This document shows positions 52,244-59,834 of a DNA stretch of 64,000 nt, piece by piece (position 1 is the first letter of the stretch; each line of letters starts with the position of its first letter). Made by a program: the position numbers and the translations under genes. The notes under the pieces are model-generated. The model did not search any database. It saw only the letters and a list, made by a program, of their open reading frames with translations, and had not been told where the DNA came from. Origin of the DNA: Opitutales bacterium (GTDB lineage: Bacteria > Verrucomicrobiota > Verrucomicrobiia > Opitutales > Oceanipulchritudinaceae); the NCBI GenBank assembly GCA_016932335.1, contig JAFGCZ010000006.1, positions 294,291 to 358,290 of the forward strand, in the 5' to 3' direction.

Positions 52244-52711
52244 ATGATTTCGGAACAGATGCTTTTGGCTGTCGATGCCATGTTTCAGGCCGTTGACCCT
52301 GAACACCGCAAACTCCGCTGTAGCCTCCACACGTTGAGAAAACTGTTGCCTAAAGAGTGCAAAGCAGCTGCCTGCCTCATGCACTTTTTCATCGTTAAAG
52401 AGCTGGCCTGCCCCGAGTGGTCCGAACCCCTGGAGCTCGTTCAGTGCGATTTGGAGAACCATATCGATCTGGTTGCCCTGAGCGTTCAGGCCGATTTTCG
52501 CCAATGCTATCCCATCCTTTCTATGGACGCAGTCAGCTCCTACAAAGCATACAGCGACCTGCTCATGCAGGAGATTGCTCCTTTGGCTGCAGAGGCCTCC
52601 GGTTCGCCCGATGATCTATCCTTCTGCTTTACCTTCAAAGGCAAGGTTTGCTGCACCGAGGAAGCCCTCCTCAAGCGCCTGCAGCGCGAACAAGCCTGCT
52701 CGGTTGCCTGA
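52244..52711 (+). CDS. Cys-rich unknown protein after flavodoxin
   Basis: An unrecognised 155-residue protein, 8 nt after the flavodoxin stop, so very likely in the same operon. It is helical, with about ten cysteines spread through the chain (KECKAAACLMHFF, QCDLENH, QCYPI, CFTFKGKVCC), which is a high content for a cytoplasmic protein. No CxxC pair typical of Fe-S or zinc ribbons is present. There is no signal peptide. Its context suggests a role in redox or sulfur metabolism, but nothing more can be said. Confidence 0.75.
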   Translation: MISEQMLLAVDAMFQAVDPEHRKLRCSLHTLRKLLPKECKAAACLMHFFIVKELACPEWSEPLELVQCDLENHIDLVALSVQADFRQCYPILSMDAVSSYKAYSDLLMQEIAPLAAEASGSPDDLSFCFTFKGKVCCTEEALLKRLQREQACSVA

Positions 52712-52799
52712 TTTTCTCGATACATACGGCCTTCCGATACATCCGCTCGTGCTCTGTGTCGGGAGGCTTGTTTGTTTCAAGCGTTACTTGATTCAGGTC

Positions 52800-53747
52800 T
52801 CAGCCGGCTTCCCGGGCCAGAAACGTAAGGATTTCGCTTTTATGGGGAATGGCTTCAACGCTGCCCCGGCGGGTACAGCTCAGGGTGGCCACGGCGTTGG
52901 CATAGGCCGCGGCCGCAAAGAGATCTCCGGCGCATTTCTCCAGCCCTGCGGCCAGGGCTCCGGCAAACACATCGCCCGCCCCGTAGCAGTCTACGATATC
53001 CGGGTGCGCCACCGCCGGTAACAGTTTGTGCGCTTCCCGTGTAGAGACAAAACACCCTCTGGCTCCCAGGGTCAGCACCACACTCTGCTCAAAGCAGCTC
53101 CGGCACATGGCGTGGAGCTTACCATCGCTCAGAGCATGGATCTGGTTCTCCGTAAAGTCTCCATAGCCACCCGGGTGCAGTTGCTGCACCAAGCCGGAAA
53201 AAGCCTTCTGGTTGCACAGCACAACGTTGGCCAGGTGTACCCCTTCGGTGGAATATTCTGGGGTCATCGGAGTCACATTGAGAATACGGCAACACTCGGT
53301 GTTCAGCGCTTTTTTCAACAACTCCACGATTGTTTGGCGGTTGCCTTCCAGTTGCAGCAGAAGCACCGCGCAACTTTCCCGCAGCAGTGCAGGAATATCG
53401 GAAAGGTTAAGCAACTGGTTTGCCCCGTGGGCCACCAGTCTGCGCCGTTCTCCCCGGCTGTCCTGCCAGACGCTGCAACATCCGCTGGGCGAGCCTTCAT
53501 AAATCGCCAAATGGCTCTGGGGCAACTGGTTTTTCATCCACAGGCGGATTTCTTTGCCCATGGCATCTTCACCCGTGGCTCCGGCAAAACAAACATCGCT
53601 CCCACAACGCATGGCCGCAATGGCCTGCAGGGCCCCTTTGCCACCCAGGCGTCGGTGGATTCTGGCACACTCGCTGCCACCGTCTTCCGGGAAGACGTTG
53701 CACAGGTGTTCCAACTCCATGGATATACTGCCCGCCACTAATATCAT
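52800..53747 (-). CDS. PfkB-family sugar kinase (ribokinase type)
   Basis: Phosphorylates a sugar or nucleoside using ATP. The 315 residues carry the two PfkB signatures: RRLGGKGALQAIAAMRCG near the N-terminus, and DCYGAGDVFAGALAAG with catalytic base Asp259 and the anion hole GAGD. The usual DTTGAGD reads DCYGAGD. The N-terminal lid is shorter than in ribokinase. Unusually many Cys residues are present. It is divergent from the SSS symporter, which may import its substrate; purine nucleoside phosphorylase two genes on also yields a pentose phosphate. Confidence 0.9.
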   Translation of the reverse strand: MILVAGSISMELEHLCNVFPEDGGSECARIHRRLGGKGALQAIAAMRCGSDVCFAGATGEDAMGKEIRLWMKNQLPQSHLAIYEGSPSGCCSVWQDSRGERRRLVAHGANQLLNLSDIPALLRESCAVLLLQLEGNRQTIVELLKKALNTECCRILNVTPMTPEYSTEGVHLANVVLCNQKAFSGLVQQLHPGGYGDFTENQIHALSDGKLHAMCRSCFEQSVVLTLGARGCFVSTREAHKLLPAVAHPDIVDCYGAGDVFAGALAAGLEKCAGDLFAAAAYANAVATLSCTRRGSVEAIPHKSEILTFLAREAG

Positions 53748-54068
53748 GATTTCTAAGCCCTTATATCGGCTTTTTTTTTAGATACCAACGTGTTTTTTTC
53801 ACATTTTCCTCTTTAGACCCTCACCGCGGCAAAATGTGTCTGTGCTTCCTGTAAACGTGGATTGACCTTTTCAACGCAACTTGTTAATCCTCACCCCCAT
53901 CCTATAGCCCCCACTTGTGTTACAGGATGTGCCCTCGGTTCACCCCCATTGAATACCCAGACAGAAGCTCCTAAAACCCAATTGCTATAATCCTCTGGAT
54001 CATAGGGAATTACGTTTCTCACGGTTCGATGTGTGTCCGCGTTTGAAAAACTCCTAATAGAATATGCT
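53748..54068. promoter_or_regulatory. Divergent intergenic region, PfkB kinase / SSS symporter
   Basis: No gene seen. It contains a terminator-like hairpin near 53755-53779 and two exact copies of TCACCCCCAT at 53891-53900 and 53940-53949, 49 nt apart, which may bind a regulator of the symporter gene. Confidence 0.5.
53755..53779 (+). terminator. Terminator-like hairpin on the plus strand in the PfkB leader
   Basis: AAGCC-N8-GGCTT followed by nine T. No plus-strand gene precedes it, so it would end an antisense transcript; it may also be chance. Confidence 0.4.
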
Positions 54069-55907
54069 ATGATTCATTTAACCGCTATCGACATTGCCGT
54101 ATTTGCTCTGTTCGTCATCGCCGTTGTCGGCGTTGGTATGATTAAAGGCAGAAGCAAAGGCGGTAGTGAAGACTATTTCCTTGCAGGTCGTGGTCTTTCC
54201 TGGTGGTTGATCGGCTTTTCTCTGATCGCTGCCAATATTTCCACAGAACAGTTTGTGGGAATGTCCGGTCAGGCTGCCGATTACCTCGGTTTGGCCATTG
54301 CCAGTTATGAATGGATGGCTGCCATCACACTGGTCGTTGTCGCCTTCTTCTTCCTTCCCAAATTCCTTCGCACCGGTATTTATACCGTGCCCGAATTCCT
54401 TGAGCACCGCTACACCTGGCATGCCCGTACCGTTATGGCCGGGTTGACGATGATCACTTATGTCATCGTTACCATCACTGCCGTTATCTACTCCGGTGCC
54501 CTTACCATTCACACCCTTTTCCCAAATATCAGCCTCATCGGCGGTGCCGTTCTCATTGCTTTGATTGCAGCTGTTTACGTAGTTACCGGTGGACTCAAGG
54601 CCTGTGCCTGGGCCGACTTGCTTCAGGGTTCCGCGCTCATCCTCGGTGGAGCCATCATCACCTGGTTTGCTTTCCACACCTTGGGCAGCACTCCTCTGGA
54701 CCAGTTGGCTTACACGGCCACGGAAGGCCTCGAAGGCCTGACCGATGCGTCCGGTGGTGTTGAAAAATTCTTTGCCCTCAACAGCGACAAGCTCCACATG
54801 GTGCTCCCCGCAAACGATCTGATTTTGCCCTGCACCGCTTTGATGGTGGGGCTCTGGATTCCCAACTTCTACTACTGGGGGCTCAATCAGTACATCACCC
54901 AGAGAACCCTTGGTTCCCACTCCCTCGCCGAAGGGCAGAAGGGCATCGTCTTCGCTGCCGCTCTTAAGCTGATTGTTCCCTTTGTTATCGTTTTCCCCGG
55001 GATCATCGCCTTTAATATTTACAGTGATGACCTTGCCGAAATCGCTTCCAAAGATGTTAAGATCCAGGGTAACTGGGCTATGTATGAAGATGCTAAAGTC
55101 AACCTCGGCGCCGGCGAAGATATTTTGATCTTCTCCGTCGATAAGGCTTTCCAGGTCAATGAATCCGCCCGCTATGCGGAAATCGCTGCCTACAATGCCA
55201 ACGCTGAGGCGCTTGCCGCAGAAAAGGGTATTGCTACCAAATCCATTGCTCTGGCCGGTTATAAATACGACAGTGCTTTCGGGTTGCTCATAGGTAAGCT
55301 GATTCCAGGAGGCAAAGGCGTGCAGGGCTTTATCCTGGCGGCCATCCTCGGTGCTGTGGTCAGTTCTCTGGCCTCCATGCTCAACGCGGCTTCCACCATC
55401 TTCACCATGGATATCTACAAGCGCTTCATCGCCAAGGATGCTGCCGAAAAGAAACTCGTCCTCATCGGGCGTTTCTGTGTGGGGATCTTTGTGGCGATTG
55501 GCTGTTTGCTTACTCCGGTGCTGGCCGACCCCAAATTTGGTGGTGTTTTCACCTTCATCCAAGAGTTCCAGGGGTTCATTTCTCCCGGCATTCTGGCCAT
55601 CTTTGTCTTTGCCTTTGCTGTGAAAAAGGCTCCCCGCATCTGCGGTGTTGTCGGTCTCATTGCCAGCCCCGTTCTCTACGGAAGCCTTATGGCGCTCCTT
55701 CCCGGCGTGGCTTTCCTCGACCGCATGGCCATCACCTTCGGCGCCGTTCTCCTCATCCTTCTGGTGCTTACCTTGGTTAAGCCCCTTAAGGAACCTTTCG
55801 AGCTGCCCGACCGCGCAACCATTGCCATGGATTCTTCCGCCAGTGCCAAGATCGGCGGTATCATTGTTGTGGTGCTTACCTTGGTCCTTTACGGAATCTT
55901 CTGGTAA
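54069..55907 (+). CDS. Sodium/solute symporter (SSS/SGLT family)
   Basis: Integral membrane Na+-coupled transporter of 612 residues with about 14 helices. SSS features are SEDYFLAGRGLSWWLIGFSL, SLIAANISTEQFVGMSG, YTVPEFLEHRY, VVTGGLKACAWADLLQG, FYYWGLNQYITQRTL and the helix with VVSSLASMLNAASTIFTMDIYK, where Na2-site Ser residues lie. These are close to sugar (SGLT, myo-inositol, galactose) symporters. An insertion of about 90 residues (about 325-400, NIYSDDLAEIASKD to YKYDSAFG) between helices is longer than usual. The ATG at 54069 is chosen; a GTG 12 codons earlier is possible. Strong terminator after the gene. Confidence 0.94.
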   Translation: MIHLTAIDIAVFALFVIAVVGVGMIKGRSKGGSEDYFLAGRGLSWWLIGFSLIAANISTEQFVGMSGQAADYLGLAIASYEWMAAITLVVVAFFFLPKFLRTGIYTVPEFLEHRYTWHARTVMAGLTMITYVIVTITAVIYSGALTIHTLFPNISLIGGAVLIALIAAVYVVTGGLKACAWADLLQGSALILGGAIITWFAFHTLGSTPLDQLAYTATEGLEGLTDASGGVEKFFALNSDKLHMVLPANDLILPCTALMVGLWIPNFYYWGLNQYITQRTLGSHSLAEGQKGIVFAAALKLIVPFVIVFPGIIAFNIYSDDLAEIASKDVKIQGNWAMYEDAKVNLGAGEDILIFSVDKAFQVNESARYAEIAAYNANAEALAAEKGIATKSIALAGYKYDSAFGLLIGKLIPGGKGVQGFILAAILGAVVSSLASMLNAASTIFTMDIYKRFIAKDAAEKKLVLIGRFCVGIFVAIGCLLTPVLADPKFGGVFTFIQEFQGFISPGILAIFVFAFAVKKAPRICGVVGLIASPVLYGSLMALLPGVAFLDRMAITFGAVLLILLVLTLVKPLKEPFELPDRATIAMDSSASAKIGGIIVVVLTLVLYGIFW

Positions 55908-55928
55908 GTTTTGCCGCTCCTCTATTTC

Positions 55929-55960
55929 AAAGCCACCTCAGCACTGAGGTGGCTTTTTTT
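55929..55960 (+). terminator. Terminator of the symporter gene
   Basis: AAAGCCACCTCAG / CTGAGGTGGCTTT, 13-bp stem with a 2-nt gap between the arms (the top pairs open to form the loop), followed by T-run. Confidence 0.93.
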
Positions 55961-56013
55961 TGCCTTCCCTAAAGGCTTGAAGAAGTTTTCCAATCGGATC
56001 ATTCTCTATCGTT

Positions 56014-56820
56014 ATGAAAGCAGCACTGAGCACTCTCGAATTACACCTCAACGGCTTTACTCCGCGAGTGGGCGTTGTGCTCGGCTCCGGGCTCGGCTTT
56101 TTTGCCGAAGAGCATATGGAGGTCCTCGGAGAGTTGCCCTATTCCGGGATTCCGGGAATGTCCCATCCCACCGTCAATGGCCATAAGGGCCGTTTTCTCT
56201 GGGGGCGGGTGGGGCATGCTTCTGTGCTTTGTATGCAGGGGCGTCTGCACTACTACGAGGGTTACTCCATGCAGCAGATCACCGAGCCGGTTCGCCTGAT
56301 GACTCAAGTAGGCATACAAACGCTGATCCTCACTAATGCCGCTGGGGGGATTCGCGATGATCTGGTACCCGGGCGCCTCATGCTCATCAGCGACCACATC
56401 AATATGATGGGCGACAACCCGTTGATCGGCCCCAATGATGACCGCTTTGGCGATCGTTTCTGCGACATGACCTATACATATTGCCCGGAATTGCGCACTA
56501 AAGCCAAAGCGATTGCCGAGAAACAGGGGCTCCTTCTCTCGGAAGGGGTTTACATTGCCGTCAGCGGCCCAAGTTTTGAGACACCGGCCGAGATTCGCGC
56601 CTTTCGTACATTAGGGGCCGATGCTGTGGGCATGTCTACGGTTCCGGAGGCCATCATCGCCCGTCACGCCGGTTTGCGCGTTGCGGCGGTTTCCTGTATC
56701 ACCAACAAGGCTGCAGGCCTGGGTAGTGGAGAACTCAGCCACGAAGAGGTGGCCCGCGAGGCCGCGAAAGTGAAAACATCCTTTGCCGAGTTTCTCTGTT
56801 CCTTCGTTGAAAGCTGCTGA
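56014..56820 (+). CDS. punA: Purine-nucleoside phosphorylase
   Basis: Phosphorolysis of purine nucleosides to base plus ribose 1-phosphate in salvage. The 268-residue length fits the trimeric, mammalian-like class. Motifs are VVLGSGLGFFAE, GRLHYYEGYS, ILTNAAGGIR (the LTNAAGG signature), SGPSFETPAEIRAFRTLGAD and VGMSTVPEAIIARH. The base-specificity Glu (PSFETPAE) and the Asn of SCITNKAAG, which favours 6-oxopurines, are present. The next gene begins 2 nt after the stop. The symbol is by family similarity. Confidence 0.94.
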   Translation: MKAALSTLELHLNGFTPRVGVVLGSGLGFFAEEHMEVLGELPYSGIPGMSHPTVNGHKGRFLWGRVGHASVLCMQGRLHYYEGYSMQQITEPVRLMTQVGIQTLILTNAAGGIRDDLVPGRLMLISDHINMMGDNPLIGPNDDRFGDRFCDMTYTYCPELRTKAKAIAEKQGLLLSEGVYIAVSGPSFETPAEIRAFRTLGADAVGMSTVPEAIIARHAGLRVAAVSCITNKAAGLGSGELSHEEVAREAAKVKTSFAEFLCSFVESC

Positions 56821-56822
56821 AG

Positions 56823-57170
56823 ATGCGTTACCGGGTTCTTCAGCAGCATCGTTCCAATTATCCCAATCCTTTGCATCTTGAGAAGGGATGCTCTCTGCAG
56901 CTTGTGCAGCAGTGCGATATTCCGGAATGGCAGGGATGGACTAAATGCCGCTCGGGTGATCAATGCGGCTGGGTTCCTGATGTGCTCATCAAGCTCAATG
57001 GTGAAGCCGAAGGATATCTCCTTGAGGATTACTGCGCCCGGGAATTGAATGTGCGTGCGGGTCAGGTTTTTGTTGCGGAGAAAGAACTCAACGGTTGGGC
57101 TTGGGGATACCTTCAGAATGAGCCTCAGCTCCTCGGTTGGTTACCTCTGCTTGTGTTGCAAAAGCTCTGA
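56823..57170 (+). CDS. SH3-like domain protein
   Basis: A 115-residue cytoplasmic protein starting 2 nt after the nucleoside phosphorylase gene, hence in the same operon. It appears to contain two short beta-barrel SH3-type repeats, each with an aromatic-rich ending: EWQGWTKCRSGDQCGWVPD and NGWAWGYLQNEPQLLGWLP. Such variant SH3 proteins are known, but their partners are not. There is no signal peptide. Confidence 0.75.
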   Translation: MRYRVLQQHRSNYPNPLHLEKGCSLQLVQQCDIPEWQGWTKCRSGDQCGWVPDVLIKLNGEAEGYLLEDYCARELNVRAGQVFVAEKELNGWAWGYLQNEPQLLGWLPLLVLQKL

Positions 57171-57193
57171 TGCCCGAATTCTTTACACAAAAA

Positions 57194-57226
57194 TGCGGGC
57201 AAGAGGATCGCTTGCCCGCAATTTTT
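57194..57226 (+). terminator. Terminator of the punA operon
   Basis: TGCGGGCAAG / CTTGCCCGCA, perfect 10-bp stem with loop AGGATCG, followed by ATTTTTG. Confidence 0.9.
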
Positions 57227-57586
57227 GGATCACGAGAGCAGAATTGGATTCTGCCGTATGTTGTTATATTTCCCTATTAACAAGAATTCATTCAGCAAAC
57301 CCGGGTATACTTTTTCAGGCCTGCTGTTGTCTAATGCCGTTATTCATATCATTGAGTCTATGGTCGACAAATGAATAGTTATGAGCGGTACGAATAAATT
57401 TATAAGCGGAGTTTTTTCCAATTTTTGAGGCAATTTTTACGAACCGTTTGGGCGTGTTGCTTTAGGCGCTTTTAAGGAATGCCTAAACTCAAGTGATCTT
57501 CTCTCCTAAAGAAGGAGGGGATTGAGGTTGATTTGCGCCGTTTTATACGTCAGCTTTGCCTTGAACCCCTCACTTGTTTCTCAGTT
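57227..57586. other. Long intergenic region before the glycosyltransferase gene
   Basis: A+T-rich, without a credible gene. A hairpin CTCTCCT-AAAGA-AGGAGGG lies at 57501-57519; its right arm contains AGGAGG, a perfect Shine-Dalgarno sequence, but the nearest in-frame start is TTG at 57533. Upstream sequence shows nothing else recognisable. Confidence 0.5.
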
Positions 57587-58309
57587 ATGGATCGCAACAT
57601 CATTTGTATGAAATGGGGCACCAAATACGATGCCCTCTATGTCAACCGCCTTTACTCTATGGTGCAGCGACACCTTACTTTGCCCCATCGTTTTATCTGC
57701 TTTACCGACGATGCACAGGGCCTGATGGAGGGCATTGAGGCCAGGCCGCTTCCGGCACTCGACTTGCCCAAAAACCTCCCCGAGCGGGGCTGGAATAAGT
57801 TGACTACCTTAAAAGCTCCTTTGGACGACCTTCAGGGAGAGGCGCTTTTTTTGGATTTGGACCTGCTCATCCTCGGCAATATTAACTGTTTCTTTGAAGC
57901 CCCCGGAGAATTCCTCATCATCAACGATTGGCTCTATCCCAACCGTGTTACCGGCAACTCCTCCATCTACCGCTTCAAGGTCAATGAGCATGCCGATGTG
58001 CTCGACTATTTTATCCACCATCAGGACGAGGTCCGGGAACGTTTTCGCAATGAGCAAGCTTATCTCTCCCAAGCCATGTTCGATAAAGGCATCCTTTCCT
58101 ACTGGCCGGATGAATGGTGTATCAGCTTTAAGCGCCAATGTATGCGCCGCTGGCCCTTGGGACTTTTTCTCAAGCCAAAGTTCCCCGCAAAAGCCAAAGC
58201 GGTTATTTTCCACGGAAAACCCGACCCCGACCAGGCCATCCTCGGCCACAGCGGCAAATGGTTCCGCCCTATGCGCCCCTGTTCCTGGATAGAAAAATAC
58301 TGGGGATGA
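57587..58309 (+). CDS. Glycosyltransferase-like protein (GT8-related, DxD)
   Basis: A 240-residue predicted nucleotide-sugar glycosyltransferase. Family-like stretches are ICMKWGTKYDALYVNRLYSM at the N-terminus, FICFTDDAQGL, GWNKLTTLKAP, the metal-binding LFLDLDLLILGN (DxD), NSSIYRF and the ending AVIFHGKPDP. This set occurs in a family of bacterial glycosyltransferases often annotated only as such. The start was placed at the ATG giving MDRNIIC; the frame extends 18 codons further to a TTG behind a strong Shine-Dalgarno-like AGGAGG, which is a real alternative. The next gene, a sugar aminotransferase, starts 83 nt later and may work with it on cell-surface glycans. Confidence 0.82.
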   Translation: MDRNIICMKWGTKYDALYVNRLYSMVQRHLTLPHRFICFTDDAQGLMEGIEARPLPALDLPKNLPERGWNKLTTLKAPLDDLQGEALFLDLDLLILGNINCFFEAPGEFLIINDWLYPNRVTGNSSIYRFKVNEHADVLDYFIHHQDEVRERFRNEQAYLSQAMFDKGILSYWPDEWCISFKRQCMRRWPLGLFLKPKFPAKAKAVIFHGKPDPDQAILGHSGKWFRPMRPCSWIEKYWG

Positions 58310-58392
58310 GCTTTATGCTCTGTGGTTGACTTTCTTTACCCGATGGCTGATTCCTTCCTTTTTTATTCATCCTTTTAAAGAACATACATTCC

Positions 58393-59586
58393 ATGAACGT
58401 TCCGCTTCTTGACCTTCAGGCTCAGAATCAACCGCTCGAACCCGAGCTTAAAGCCGTGTTCGACTCCGTCCTCCGGTCAGGGCGTTTTATTCTTGGCCCG
58501 GAAGTGGAAGCCTTGGAAGCCTCCATTGCAGCACTCAGCGGCGCCACTTACGGCATTGGCGTTTCCAGTGGAACGGATGCTATTCTTCTGGCCCTTATGG
58601 CCCTGGAGATTGGCCCTGGAGATGAAGTGCTTTGCCCGACGTTTACCTTTTTCGCCACGGCCGGTTGTATTGCCCGCACCGGGGCCACTCCGGTTTGGGT
58701 TGATATCGATCCCGTCAGCTTTAATATTGATGTCACTAAGGCCGAGGCCAAAATAACAGATCGAACCAAGGCCATTATTCCTGTACACCTCTATGGACAG
58801 GCTGCTGATATGGATGCGGTTATGGCATTGGCGGCCAAATACAGCCTTAAGGTTATTGAAGATACTGCCCAGGCCATCCACGCCGGATACAAGGGCAAAT
58901 GGGTAGGAGGTATGGGTGATTTTGGCACCATCAGTTTCTATCCCACCAAAAATTTGGGCGCCTTTGGGGATGCCGGACTCCTTACGGCCAACGATACCGA
59001 TCTCGCCCAAAAGGCCCGCTGGTTGCGCAACCATGGTGATGTTGCCCGTTATGTGCATACCTACGTCGGCGGTAACTTCCGCTTGGACGCCCTGCAAGCT
59101 GCACTTCTACGTGTTAAGCTACCGTATTTCGCAAGCTACGTGGAACGCCGCCGTGCGCATGCCCAAACCTACCTGCAGGAATTGAGTAAACTTCCCGGCG
59201 TGGTTATTGCTTCTGAAGCAGATGTAACCACCCCTTATTCAGATCTTGCTGCCCGTGAGCAATCCGCCGGTATTAAAATGGTGTTGCCTATAGAGCTTTC
59301 CGGTCGCTACCACACCTGGAATCAGTTTACCGTCCGCATCCTCGGTGATGGGCGCAGAGATGCTGTTCGAGATTTTCTCCGTTCCAAGAACATTGGCTGC
59401 GAAACTTACTACCCGGTAACGATGGATCAGCAGGAATGTTTCCGTAGTATCGGTAAAGGCTCCGATTCGCTTGAGGTGGCCCATGCCTTCACCACACAAA
59501 CGCTCAGCATACCGGTATACCCGGAGCTGTCCGCAGAGCAGCAGGCGTATGTCATTACCTCTGTTGCAGAGGCCCTTGCTCTCTAA
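58393..59586 (+). CDS. DegT/DnrJ/EryC1/StrS sugar aminotransferase
   Basis: PLP-dependent transaminase of 397 residues acting on nucleotide-linked keto sugars. It has GIGVSSGTDAILLALMAL for phosphate binding, VIEDTAQAIHAGYKG with the PLP Asp, and Lys186 in SFYPTKNLGAFGDAG, the PLP lysine. RLDALQAALLRVKLP and GCETYYPVTMDQQ are family signatures. An extra segment of about 25 residues (TTPYSDLAAREQSAGIKMVL) precedes the final domain. It follows a glycosyltransferase gene, suggesting synthesis of an amino-sugar-containing surface glycan, although other pathway genes are not adjacent. Confidence 0.94.
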   Translation: MNVPLLDLQAQNQPLEPELKAVFDSVLRSGRFILGPEVEALEASIAALSGATYGIGVSSGTDAILLALMALEIGPGDEVLCPTFTFFATAGCIARTGATPVWVDIDPVSFNIDVTKAEAKITDRTKAIIPVHLYGQAADMDAVMALAAKYSLKVIEDTAQAIHAGYKGKWVGGMGDFGTISFYPTKNLGAFGDAGLLTANDTDLAQKARWLRNHGDVARYVHTYVGGNFRLDALQAALLRVKLPYFASYVERRRAHAQTYLQELSKLPGVVIASEADVTTPYSDLAAREQSAGIKMVLPIELSGRYHTWNQFTVRILGDGRRDAVRDFLRSKNIGCETYYPVTMDQQECFRSIGKGSDSLEVAHAFTTQTLSIPVYPELSAEQQAYVITSVAEALAL

Positions 59587-59610
59587 GCAATTTTTTAACC
59601 CTTTCAAAAG

Positions 59611-59649
59611 AGCTCAAACAGAACATCGCGTTCGTTTGAGCTTTTTTTT
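59611..59649 (+). terminator. Terminator of the aminotransferase gene
   Basis: AGCTCAAAC / GTTTGAGCT enclose a 14-nt loop and are followed by seven T. Confidence 0.9.
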
Positions 59650-59834
59650 AGAGCTGCTTCTGCGAATTCCAGGCATTTGCGGATTGTCGAATGTTGAACG
59701 TAGCCTCTTCTTCGACACAGTCGTAATAGATTTTTAAAAATCTGAGAATGGGTTGTCTTCTGGATTATTCAGTGATATATATCCCTTGCAGTAAGCATTT
59801 TGCTGTAATTCTCCTCTCTCTCCCTCTCCCTGTT

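Noticed and set aside
54078..55562. Long open frame antisense to the SSS symporter (494 codons)
   Set aside because: Its product is low-complexity in Gly, Asp and Gln without any recognisable family, and the opposite strand codes for a clear transporter over the whole range; the frame is open because of codon bias.
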